This document shows positions 35,501 through 46,590 of a stretch of 64,000 nt of DNA, piece by piece. A program made the position numbers and the translations under genes. Numbering within the stretch: the stretch's first letter is position 1; each line of letters opens with the position of its first letter. The notes beneath the pieces are model-generated. The model had not been told where the DNA came from, did no database searches, and saw only the letters and a list, made by a program, of their open reading frames with translations. The DNA comes from Fallopia convolvulus (Eukaryota; Streptophyta; Magnoliopsida; Caryophyllales; Polygonaceae): contig OZ024726.1 in assembly GCA_964016875.1 (NCBI GenBank), forward strand, positions 31,857,503 through 31,921,502, read 5' to 3'.

Positions 35501-37211
35501 ATGAACGATTGAGGAATGCTTACGTGGAATTTTTAATCATTCCTTTTTTTCTTTCTTTTTTTCCATTTTTCTTTCTTCTTTATTTCTTCTTTAAGTTCAT
35601 GTGTTCTTCAACCTTGCACCCAAATGCCATCATGCCACCACCCAATCGATGCATTTCGATGCTAAATAATCGATGCCACTATCCCACCGCCCAAATTTTA
35701 TGCTCAATTTGATATATATAATAAGTCAATTTTTTTAGATCTAGGTTTAGATTCAATAAAAACTTAATCTCTAAATTCGGATTTCATTCCCGGGAACAAA
35801 TTCTGATAAATTAGGGTGTACATGAGGGCGACGAGGGTGAGAAGGATGTCGAATTCAGCGTTGGTGGGCGGCGGGACCATGGATCTTGGGTGAGAGGGGA
35901 GGTTGAAGATGAAGGGGCTTTGGGAATTTATTCTTTAGATTTGAGGATGTGGATTTTATAAATCTAGAAGGATAAATCATGGGAGATAGGGTGGGTTGGT
36001 GCTTTGAGGATTGATGGAGTCAATACTTTGGAGAGGATATGGAGATGGGTGGCAATGGATCTTGGGAGAGGGGGAGGTTGAAGATGAGGGGTGTTTGGAG
36101 ATTTATTTTTTATTCTGTTTTTTTTATTTGTTGATTTTTAATAAGAATGATGTGGCGTAGATGTGGCATAGATGTGGCACCCACTTGACGCGTGTAACAT
36201 ACACAACCATGTGAAAATTATCGATAAAGGGTTCAATAGGTCGCAATGTGCAACTATAGGGGCCAAACGATTAGGGCTAAAATACAGGTGGTTAAGTGAC
36301 CAATTATCACTAGTACAGGAGACCGTTTATATATTCTGCCTATGTTAATGTAGTCCGGGATTTTGTATTATGGAACAATATCATATAAACAATAGTATGT
36401 GAATTGAAAAGTGGAAGGGGGACTCACACGAGCGTCAAAGACGTAGCGAGTAACGTTATGCCACCTGTCCAAATCGTAAGAAGTGAAGTGCTTGCAACAG
36501 GCAGAAGCGAGCAGCTGAGAGTCGCCGGCGATGGGCTTGCCGCCCCTGAAATAGTCTCCCTGGACTCCCCTCACGTACGAGACAGAGTAGGTGCCACTGA
36601 CCAATGGATCTTCGCCAGGTGTCTCCTGGCCTCTTCCCCACCGTGGATCCCTGAACACGTTGATGTTGGGCGCCCAAAAGGTCATCCCTTTAGCTTGCCC
36701 TGCGTTGTACACTGCTCTGGCCTCCGTTCCTATCGCCTTTTAATCAATCATAATTAAATTAAACAACATTCATTAATTATCATCAAATGAATGCTAATAG
36801 AGTAATAGTAAATGAAATTACCCGGCCGATGCGGAACCAGAGATGGGAGTCGAAGGAGGCGGCCGTGAGGATGACCTGCGGAAAGCTGGTGGCGGCCGGG
36901 ATCCTCTGCCCTCTCAAGGAGACACCGGGGCCGGCGTCCGCCACCCCGTGTAGCGCCTCCGACCACCACTCGTACGCCGGGATCCCCAGCCTCGGGATTC
37001 CGGCCGCCTGATTCACCAGCTGCGACACCTTCTCCTCCAGCGTCAGCCGCCAAACCAGATCCCTCGCCCTCTCGCTTATCGCCATTCCTCTCCTGCAGAA
37101 CCCGTACTTGCTGTTTGAGGCGTCGCAGGCGAATGGTGCCTGCCCCGCCGCCGCGCATATATATAGTAGACCCATCAGAACCGCCGCCACGGCTGCTCGC
37201 CGGAGCCCCAT
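32569..37211 (-). CDS. BXL7: Beta-D-xylosidase, GH3 family (BXL7-like)
   Basis: Six exons on the minus strand: 37211-36822, 36736-36428, 34579-34410, 34324-34227, 34134-33367 and 33173-32569, all GT/AG; they sum to 2,340 nt (779 aa plus stop). A signal peptide occupies about residues 1-23, so the enzyme is secreted to the cell wall. GH3 motifs include NVFRDPRWGRGQETPGEDP, CCKHFTSYDLDRW and YITSDCDAV; Asp295 in TSDCD is the predicted nucleophile. The second domain carries GPNANAPETLLGNY and GLDLTQEREDHDREI with a candidate acid/base Glu, and a fibronectin III-like C-terminal domain follows (EFGHGLSYTSY onward). It would release xylose from xylan-type oligosaccharides; some relatives also act on arabinose. 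Similarity as I recall it is closest to Arabidopsis BXL7. Intron 2 (about 1.85 kb) holds a Stowaway and a MULE MITE. Confidence 0.95.
34726..34978. mobile_element. Stowaway-type MITE in BXL7-like intron 2
   Basis: 253 bp with terminal inverted repeats CTCCCTCCGTTTCACAATAG and CTATTGTAAAACGGAGGGAG, flanked by TA on both sides (34724-34725 and 34979-34980). This is the classic Tc1/mariner-derived MITE. Confidence 0.9.
35345..36340. mobile_element. MULE-type MITE in BXL7-like intron 2
   Basis: 996 bp with long inverted ends of about 115 bp (left GGCCGGAATACATAAACAG..., right ...CCGTTTATATATTCTGCC). The flanks TATCTTAAT and TATGTTAAT form a 9-bp target duplication with one mismatch. The interior carries duplicated GGATCTTGGG/GAGGTTGAAGATGA text but no transposase. 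Confidence 0.85.
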
Positions 37212-37338
37212 TGTTCTTTGATCTTAGCGGATTTGAGTAAGATACTAAAGTTTGGTCGTAGATTGAGTTGATAGAGTGAGTGTGTTTGTTTGTTCTCTGA
37301 GGGTAGATCCGTAGATGGGCTAGTAATAATATAGAGAA

Positions 37339-37348
37339 GTATTTAAAG
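37339..37348 (-). promoter_or_regulatory. Possible TATA box of the BXL7-like gene
   Basis: CTTTAAATAC on the minus strand lies about 130 nt upstream of the ATG at 37211, a plausible distance. There is no direct evidence for the transcription start. Confidence 0.35.
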
Positions 37349-37515
37349 TGAAAACACAACACAGAAGAACTCCTTCTAATCTAATCTACTAATGTGAATT
37401 CCAATTTTTTTTTCAGGGATATTATTGGCTGCCCCTATCACCGCTTGTTCTTATCTCTGAATTGGGTCCACCTTCGATTTACATTTAAGGAGTATCGTGG
37501 TTAATTCACATGAAA

Positions 37516-38292
37516 ATGGAGCTTTTTATGAAAACTAAGAATAAATGAGGACCCTTAAATTTGAAAAATAGATGACTAATAGTAGAAAAAATAGGGATAA
37601 AATGGTAATTTTGACAAAAAAAAATAAAAAAATAAAAAAATATTTTTTTTTAATTTTCTTAGTTTCGCTTGTTTTTGCCAAAAACACGAAATTTGATTTT
37701 TTACGTTACGTTCATGTATTTTATGCATATGTTCACACTATTATAAGACATGTTCACATATTATTACATTTTTCAGTTAAGAGATTTTATAATACGTTCA
37801 CATATAGTACAAATGTGTTCATATATTATTACTGTTTGTTCATGTGTTTATGGTCATGTGTTCATGTTCGATTAAATCATAATACAGGCGTTAAACGGCT
37901 TAAAAAAATTTGACAAAAAAATAAAAATAAAAAAATATTATTTTTTTTTCCGCTTATTTTTACCAAAAACACGACGGTTGACATTTTACGTTCTGTTCAC
38001 ATATTTTATACACATGTTCACATTTTTACACGGGCTGTTCACATATAACCGCATTTTAACTTCAGAAAATTTAGTATACATTCACATATAATATAGATAC
38101 GTTAACATATTAGTATTGCATGTTCACGTTTTATGGCCTTATGTTCATACTCGATATACATCATTCTACATACGTAAAAAGACTTAAAAAAATAAAGTAA
38201 GAAAATAAAAAAAAATCAATTTTTTTTATTTTTTATTTTTAATCGGATGGCCAAATTTGTTCTTAGTTTTCATGATAAGCCTCATTTTTATT
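37516..38292. repeat. Inverted-repeat unit holding a 300-bp tandem dimer
   Basis: The outer ends match as inverted repeats (GCTTTTTATGAAAACTAAGA near 37532 against TTCTTAGTTTTCATGATAAG near 38261). Inside, two diverged units of about 300 bp (about 37610-37910 and 37911-38215) share the order poly(T), TTTTTGCCAAAAACACGA, ACGTTACGTTCATGTATTTT, many TGTTCACATAT words and a final GGCTTAAAAAAA. It lies just upstream of the BXL7-like promoter. No target duplication was found, so the class is open. Confidence 0.6.
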
Positions 38293-38511
38293 TGATTCAA
38301 TCTCTTAGTACTACTACTACAAGATGTTCCCACTTTCTTATTTCTTAGATGGCTCAAAACATACCGACCATGTTGGTCAGATAGACACCCCACCTTTGAC
38401 TTGGACCAATTGACTACTTAAAATTAATAATTAGAACCTATTAAACACCTAATTGATGATGTGGTTGTGCGCGTGTAAGTAACTTACAAATGGGCGAGTG
38501 AAATGTTATAA

Positions 38512-39614
38512 GAGAAATTAGTACCCCATGCCCCACTTTATAAATTTGTTTGCAAAAATGCCTTGTTATTTCCAATGTTACATCAATGCCCAAAATAATA
38601 GCATAAATGTCCAAAAATATAGCAAAAATGCCCAAAATCATGCCCTTTCCTTTTTTAGAGATTTATTAAAATAATTCATTTTTTGAAACTTTAAATTACG
38701 AAAATTATTTTCAATTCAAAACTTAAAATGGTTTCTACTAATTAATTTTTTTTAAAAAACTTTAAATTAAACTAAGAGGCATGAATTAAAAATAATTATG
38801 ATTGTTATCTTTCTAATATCCGTTATATTTCTCATTTAAAGGAAACAAATATTTCGTAACAAATCTAATCCGTTTACAATTTTCTTTTCCTTTTTAAGTC
38901 CGTGACAGAATCATATAGAGGTATGACAGTAGAATAGACAATAATGACAATATAAAATCTAGCCCGAGTAGACTTTAACAGAAATCTCAACCAACTAGTA
39001 TCTTTTTCATATCATTGACTTTTCTTTTATCCTCTAATAATTGGTTATTATTGTTTCCATTAATATTGATATCTTTTAAGATTGTTATCTTTCTAATATC
39101 TGTTATATTTCTCATTTAAAGGAAACAAAATATAGTTTGTAACAAATCTAATTCGTTTGCAATTTCCTTTTCCTTTTTAAGCACGTGACAGGATCATAGA
39201 GATGTATGACAGTAGAATAGGCAAGCATGACAATATAACATCTAGCCTGAGTAGATTTTGACGGAAATCTCAACCAGCTAGTATCTTTGCCATATCTTTG
39301 ACTTTTCTTTTTTCCTTTTTTTATTCCTTTATTCCGTATATTCTTTAAGATCATAACCAATAAATCGTTTTAAAATATCTTTTCATGTGAACTTAATTTA
39401 TTTATTTTTTTAACTTTCGTTTTCTGATTTTAATTCTTTCAATTTAATAATTCATTTCTAAAAAACATTACAAATTTAAATTCAAATAATTAAACAATAA
39501 AATAATGAAAAATAAAATTACATAAATGCCAAAAATGCATGATTTACAATCTGCTAGAATATGGGGTACTTTTGCAAACATTTTTTGTACATGGGGTACC
39601 CTTGCAAATCCGCC
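38512..39614. mobile_element. Nested MULE-type element with 9-bp target duplication
   Basis: It is flanked by perfect ATGTTATAA at 38503-38511 and 39615-39623. The ends are related inverted repeats (left GAGAAATTAGTACCCCATG; right, complemented, GGCGGATTTGCAAGGGTACCC). The inside is AT-rich and contains two direct repeats of about 235 bp. Confidence 0.8.
38797..39311. repeat. Two direct repeats of about 235 bp
   Basis: GATTGTTATCTTTCTAATAT at about 38799 and again at about 39079. Both copies run through TTTCTCATTTAAAGGAAACA, a GTATGACAGTAGAATAG block and CTCAACCA.CTAGTATCTTT. They are separated by about 45 bp and clearly diverged. Confidence 0.8.
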
Positions 39615-40853
39615 ATGTTATAATCTCATTACAAACCAAGCTGACTTGGCATTAATAATGGCATAATATCTTCTACCAAAAAAAAAATAATGGCATAATA
39701 TCAAAAAAAATCTCTTTTTTAACTTCTTCTTCTCGCCACTGTATGTTGTGCCCCTCTCACTCCCATTCAAGCACCATTATTGGTCGAGATAAGTGTCTGG
39801 TTTCCGATGAGTGATTGTGACGGCATTATAGGTCATAGAAGCCCCAATTTTGGTGATTGCAGTTAATTAAAATCATATTCATAAAAAAAGCCCCAATTTT
39901 GGTTCAAATTAGATAATCAACAATCCAAACCCTAGGTAATAGAAACGACAATGGTGGTGGAGCTGTCGTTCGTTGTTCCGTCCCGAATCTCTCTAGATCT
40001 GGTTCGTCGTTCGTCGGAGGTGAAGAACTTGAATTCTTTATCTGATTATGCCGTTCCTTCATGACTTTCTCTGGTTTGCTTTGTCGGCGGTGATGAGTCC
40101 GAATTCGTTCTCCGAGTCCATCGTTCCGTCCTGACTCTCTCTGGATCTGGTTCGTCGAGGTGAAGAACCTGAATTTTTTCTCTGATTTTGTCGTTTCGTC
40201 CTGACTTTCTCTGGTTTGCTTTGCCGGCGGTGACGATCTCCAAGGAGGCTGGTGAGGGCAAGGCTGATTATTAAGCACTTTTTTTAGGAGAAAGCTATAA
40301 TTTACCAAGTGATTCTTGAGCAAGGCGGTGACTTTCTCTGATTTTTAAACACTTTATCAAGTGGGCAAATCCAATTCTTTTTTTTTTGTCAGATGCAAAA
40401 CAGCGAAGTTGAAATCGGTTGAAATTGACAAATCCAATTCTTTACCATGTGGGCAAATCCAATCACTTTACCAAGTGATTCTAGAATTCTAAATTGATGA
40501 CGACAAATTGACAAATTTGAAGTACTATACATTTACTGGTTGAAATCGGAGTTGATGACTAAAACGGCAGCGTTTTCGACGAAAGAAGGGCAGAAGAAAT
40601 CGAGAAACCCTCGGCTAAACTTTTGGGCTTATGTGGGACACATTAGGCTTATGTGGCACACATCTGGCAAAAAATTAGATACGTTAGCGCGCGTGTTTTA
40701 CACTCAACGGGTTTGTCAGCGACCATGTATTTAATAGACCCAAAATATTAAGTTTAAGTGTTCAATTGGTCCAAATCAAAGGTGGAGTGTCTATCTAACC
40801 AATTTGCACAAGTACAAGGGGTTGTATATGTTTTGAGCCTTTCTTAGATGTAA

Positions 40854-41646
40854 CTAGGGCTGTCAAAACTTGACCCGACCCGAATAACCCGCCCGACCCG
40901 CCCGACTCCGAACCCGACCCGACCCGAGAAAACAATAAAAAATTGTATACCCGAAACATGTTTGACCCGAACTGATTTGACCCGAATCCGAAAAAACCCG
41001 AACACGAGATTAACCCAAAACCGATTATACCTGAATGGACTAGCCTGATGCAACCCGATATCCGATGCTAACTGACCCGAAGTCATCCGAAAATCCGAAG
41101 TTACCCGACCAGAAACTATCCGAAAATCCGAAGTTACCCGACCCGAAACCATCCGAAAATTATATTATATTTTAAAATATTAATAATAGTAAATATTTAT
41201 TATAATTATGTTTAAATTAAATGTTACATTAAATATTTAGACCCTAAAGTAGTTAAACTACACAAAATAATCATTCGATATATGGTCTGAATCAAATTCC
41301 GGCTTACTCGAAATCAGATTAACCCGAAATTCGGCCAAAGTCGAAATCCGATTCACCCAATATCCGGAAAACCCGAAACCGAACTCACCCGAAATCCGAC
41401 TAAACCCGAAACCGAACTAAACCCGAAACCGAACTTATCCGAAATCAAGTTGGAGCAAAAACCGAATGACCCGACCGAAATTGACCCGAAACCCGACTTT
41501 GCCCGATTAATTGAGCACCGACCCGAAATAATCCAACCCAATTTGACCCGATTTTCAAAATATCCGAATTTCACCCGAATCCGAACTTACCCAAAACTAA
41601 ATTGACCCGACCCAAACCCGACCCGACCCGCCCGATTGACACCCCT
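40854..41646. mobile_element. hAT-like MITE with CCCGACCCG repeats (copy 1)
   Basis: 793 bp, starting CTAGGGCTGTCAAAACTTG and ending CGATTGACACCCCT, flanked by perfect AGATGTAA (40846-40853 and 41647-41654). Both halves are filled with ACCCGA/CCCGAAATCCGA words around an AT-rich centre. Its left target site overlaps the right duplication of the MULE that ends at 40839, so it arrived later. Confidence 0.85.
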
Positions 41647-41654
41647 AGATGTAA

Positions 41655-44035
41655 GTATCAATGAAACCATAAAATTCATCAAACCCAAAAAAATATCTAT
41701 TTTTATTATTTCTCTCCCTTTCACGTCATATTATATTCTCTCAATTTCATTTGCATCCCCATTTGCTGACACTACCGATTCATGGTGCCATAGATATAAT
41801 AAAATAAAGACCCTTTTGCATGTACCAAGAAAAATCGGTACATGAAATGAATCGGTGCATGAACCCCATGATTGAACTCGGAAATCAGCGCGTATGAGCA
41901 CGTCCACATAGTCAAAACACAACATTTAAATGGAAGAGCATGAAATGGTGCTGCGTTTCATCAATTACCCATTTGTACAATTTTTTTTAGAAGGTCCATT
42001 TGTGCAATTTAAGCATAAAAAATTACTATAACAATTTTTTTAGACATCAATGTCATATATATTTAAATTTAATTTTATATTTTTGGTTTTGTTTAATTGT
42101 CTTTTTTGAACTAATTGTATAGATATTTAACCACGTTTAAATTAAATTGTATATTTTTGGTTGTTTATGGTGTTTTTCGGATTGTTTAATTTTGTTTTTT
42201 GAAACAATAATTTTTTTGGGTTATTTAATTGTATTTTTAATCAAATTAGATTCAAATTTTAAAAAAATTATTTATAACGAGGGTATATATATAATTTTTA
42301 TAGGAAAAAGGATGTATATGTTATTGTATATGGATAGAGAGAAAATTATTTGGAATAAGGAAAGTAAGGTTTATGAGGTGCATGAATGTAGCTATAAATT
42401 ATAATGGGGTGCATAAATGATGTGGCGGAGAGAGAAATGAAAAAGTAGGGTTGCATGAGACTGTAGCGGGTGCATTGTTGCGGATGCTCTTAAATATCAA
42501 TGAAACACATGAAACTCACTTTTCTACTTTTCCCACTTCCCAACAAACATTTATTTCTCTATACACAATTACAACTATATCCTTCATTTATTAATTTTAA
42601 ATATTTCTTTATCTAATTAAACATATCACATTAATTTTACAAATTACAATTTGGCTAATTTTATTATATTTTTGAGTTTTGGGTTTGTGAAAAAAAATTA
42701 AATTTAAATTTGGCTAATTTGCCAATAACACGGTTTCCAACGATTCCTCTCTTCCCAAACTTTCAATAACGCGGTTATATATAAAAATGTTAAATATGTG
42801 ATTAATTAACTTAAAACAACCCACAAAATAATTTAATTTTAAATAATTCAAACATATACAAAATTAGTATATATGTGTAGGTAAGCAAAAGTTGTGATTT
42901 TTGGTATAATTATTTTTTAATTTTTTTTAATTAGAACAAGGTTAAAATGACTAAAAAAAAAACTACAACAAATAAATACCCAAAATTGAACTAATCACAA
43001 TTCTTCATCTGGCAAACAATGAGTGGCCAATTTGAAGAGGAGGCCACTTGAAACTTCTCTCTCCCCGTTTTCACGAATCGAAACTCAAAGTTTGGTTTCA
43101 TCTCTTTATTTTCATTTTCTTTTTTTTTTTAAATGTGAAACTCATGTGAAACTACCGATATTTATGCCCTTACGGGTGTCCCATTTTATTAATTTCATTT
43201 CTATCACTTTTTCATTTTAGAGGTATTTAATTTATGAACCCTTATTAAATTCTCCAAATTAACCACAACCTCCTAAAACATTTATACCCACAAACCTTGG
43301 AAACCCATTTCACCGCCACTCTTATTCTCTGTGATTCACTCTCGTTTTCTTTGATTCACTCTTGTTCTCTCAAACCCTAACCATTGGTGGCTTTTCTCTT
43401 TCTTGCTTTGTCCTTGTTTGTTCTTCATCTACGAACCAAAAGGCGTAGATATGTGGTCATATCCGGGTGAGTTTCTCCAAGCGAGGGTTCATTCTTGTAA
43501 AGCCATCCCTCAATCTATCCTATGGTGATGTTGTTATCCATCGATTTTAAATGCATGTTTGTGAATCCTTTAAAATTGCACACCTAGATTTGAAAATTAT
43601 CCCCAAATTGTCCACATTTGTGTGTTTTGTATATAAACCCTACAAACCTAAGACACGGGGGGTTAAATCTAATTTTAGGCTTGATTTCTCTAACTTTCTT
43701 GGCCATATCTCCCACATTTCATCATGAGTGGCGATTGCACACCCAGATGTGAAAATTATCCCTTAAATTTTCCCCTGGGTTTAGTTGAATCCGAGAGTAG
43801 TCAATGCTCCTTGCCCAAATTATCCCTTAATTTTTCCCCTGGATTGGAACTTGGAGGGTGCCCCTGATGTGCTTGATGATGTTGATTCCGGCGAGCCTCC
43901 TTGTGATTATGTTGATGGATGAGTTGATCATGTTGACCCTCTCGAGGGCCTTTTCGCTCTGAATTCCAAAGACGATTAGCTAAGTAACCTTAAATCTCTT
44001 AATCTTATTATTTTCTTATCATATGAGCTTGATTA
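41655..44035. other. Intergenic, no gene; weak MITE candidate at 41893-42488
   Basis: AT-rich throughout. At 41893 GAGCACGTCCACATAG loosely mirrors CATTGTTGCGGATGCTC near 42488, a possible worn PIF/Harbinger-type MITE without a clear target duplication. Between 43270 and 43460 there is leader-like pyrimidine-rich text (CTCTCAAACCCTAACC), but no coding sequence follows. Confidence 0.35.
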
Positions 44036-44774
44036 TAGGGCTCTCAAAACTTGACCCGACTCGAGAAATCCACCCGATTCCGAATCCGACCCGACACCCA
44101 AAAACAATAAAAAAGTGTGTACTAGAGACTTGTTTGACCTGAACCGATTTGGTCTGAACCCGAAAAAGCCCAAACCCGAGAATAATCCGAAACCGATTAT
44201 AACCGAATGGACTAGCCCGATGCAACCCAATATTTGATGCTACCCGACCTAAAAACACCAGAAAATCCGAAGTTACCCGACCCGAGGTCATGTGAAAGTT
44301 ACGTTGTGTTTTAAAATATTAATAATAGTGAATGTTTATTATGATTATATTTTTTAATTTAAATGTTACAATAAATATTTAGACCCTAAGAAATTAAACT
44401 ACAAAAATCATCATTCAATGTATGGTCTCAATCAAAATTCGGCTCACTCGAAATCCAGCCAAACTAGAAATCTGACTCACCCGAAATCCGACAAAACCGA
44501 AACCCGACTCATCTGAAATCCGAATAAACCTGAAATTTGACTAAACCCGAAACCCGATTTATCTGAAATCTAGTTGGACCAAAAACTAAATAACCCAACT
44601 GAAATTGACCCGAAAACCCGACTTTGCCTGATTAATTGAGCACCTGACCCGAAATGGTCCAACTCGATTTGACCCGATTATCAAAATATCTGAATTTGAC
44701 CCGCATCCAAACTTACCCGAAACTGAATTGACCGGACTCAAACCCAACCCGACCCACTCGATTGACACCCGGTA
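44036..44774. mobile_element. hAT-like MITE with CCCGACCCG repeats (copy 2)
   Basis: 739 bp, starting TAGGGCTCTCAAAACTTGAC and ending GATTGACACCCGGTA, flanked by perfect CTTGATTA (44028-44035 and 44775-44782). It is colinear with the copy at 40854-41646 along its length, including the AT-rich middle with ATTTAGACCCTAA, so the two are the same family. Confidence 0.88.
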
Positions 44775-44782
44775 CTTGATTA

Positions 44783-46590
44783 TGCGCATGCTTTAAATTT
44801 TGTTGGATGATGATGAGATAATTCTGAGTTGATGCTTTGATTCATGAAATAATTTCCGAATTATGCTTTGATGAACTTGATAAGATAATTTCCGAGTTGA
44901 TGCTTTGATGAAATTAATGAGATAATTTTTGCTAGATGAGATAATGTCTGTTGGATGATGAATTAGATAATGATCATGAACTTGGAAAATGTCTTTCAGC
45001 TGAGATAATTTCTGATTGAATTTATGATCTGATTTCTAAAATGAATTCCCAAAGTCTTTAAGTTGTCCCTTGAAAGTTGTTCCCATTTTCTTATTTGTAT
45101 GTCCAATTTTATCATGTCCATTTCTGCACTTTGGTCAATGATGAAACCTTTAAGCTAAAATTATTCACTTAATGATGTTGTGAACCTAGTTGAATTGAGA
45201 AATCTGTAATACCCGTTATTTTAATAAAAAAATGTTAAATTTAATAATTTAATTATTTCTTTAAAATAGCAAGTACTCTTCATTATGGAATTCATATTTA
45301 TAAACATGAATAAAATTAAACATCTATAATGGCAAATAAAATTATTTTATTTAAAATTAGGAAATTCTATTTTTCCGTTAGCATAAGTTTCTTAATAAAA
45401 AAAAATGGTCAAGGGAGGAAAAGTGGAAAATGCAAGAGATGGGATTCGAACCCCCAACCTCATGCACCCTCTTCACTTAAACACTCTTCGCACAACACTA
45501 TGCCATCATGTAGTTCTTGCATCTTAATGTAAATTCTTTCTTTTATAGTATTTCTCTTTTAGAAGTTTCTTCCACCTTCTTCCCTTCCTCCACATGACAT
45601 GTAAAGCTTGTACATGTGTCTTGCATGCTAACCACCTCTCTTTTGGGCATGCATGTCCACCACCCACATGCAACCAATGCATGACCACCACCCACATGCA
45701 ACCAATGCATGGCCACTTCTCCCTCATTCTTCCACTTGGCTAGGAGGAGTATGCCATGTGTCTCCAATGCAAGAGGATCCATCCTCCATAAATTGGAGCC
45801 TTCTTCCCTCTTTCTTCCAATTTGGATAGCCTCTTTACCTTGCTCCCTCTCTAAACATCTCTTAGAAAGCTCTTGTCTTGTGTTGTTTGGTGAACCACCT
45901 TGTTCCACCCTACCGCCTCCATTTCCGCCACCAATTCAGCCATCCCCTCTGTCTTTTTACAGTCCCTTGGGCAGCCTTGTTGCCCCCTCTATATCCACTT
46001 AAATTTCCCTTTGTTTTACCAAAGAAGATTGGTAAGAAGCTCCATATTTTTCTATTTGTCTAGCCTCTTAAATCTTTGTTTTCTAAGCTAAGACTAGTGT
46101 TGAATCATGCATGCATGTGGGTATTTTTCATTTACCATATGATGAATGCAAATTTCTAAATCTCCTCGTTTTAGTTTTCAATGAATGAATAATGCATGTA
46201 TTTGGTAAAATCCATTTACCATATGAAGCATGCAAGATTTTTAAAATTCTATTTCATTTTGTTATTCTTTAAGAACTTCTTTTGAATCAAGTTGTATCTA
46301 AGTGATTTATTTAAGATGTATCATATTGTGTTTGGGTGTAATTCAAGTTGTGATGGGCAAGGTTGCTCTAGTAGCTCTTGAAGATCTTTCATTTATGATG
46401 TATCCCTTAAATTTCGTCAGGATCTACTTTCATTGCGACGATACTATTTTCTTTATTAGTCCCAAACTCGTTTTTTTTCCTTTTATTGTTTGTATTATAC
46501 CTTGCTTGCATTTATTCTGCTTCTTAATTATGTTTGTTTTTTGTTGATTCTTGACTATTGTTTCTTGACAATTTCTCAGTTTAGCAAGCT
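44783..46590 (+). other. Non-coding; possible Gypsy LTR beginning at 45208
   Basis: TGTAATACCCGTTATTTT at 45208 is a frequent start of chromovirus-type LTRs, and downstream text (leader-like pyrimidine tracts at 45540-46000) fits an LTR. I could not find a TG...CA end with a target duplication. Short open frames around 45543-46002 overlap on both strands and have no recognisable content. Confidence 0.3.

Larger units (their letters stand above)
38351..40839. mobile_element. MULE-type element with 10-bp target duplication
   Basis: Terminal inverted repeats GGCTCAAAACATACC and GTATATGTTTTGAGCC extend inward with partial matches (GATAGACACCCCACCTTTGA against AAGGTGGAGTGTCTATC). Perfect flanking TTTCTTAGAT at 38341-38350 and 40840-40849. 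No transposase. The right half (about 39,960-40,260) contains repeated CTGACTTTCTCTGG / GGTGAAGAACCTGAATT text that may be captured sequence. A second MULE is nested at 38512-39614. Confidence 0.85.

Noticed and set aside
45435..45460. GGGATTCGAACCCCC, resembling a tRNA T-arm/B box
   Set aside because: No acceptor stem, D-arm or anticodon arm can be paired around it; more likely part of LTR-like DNA.
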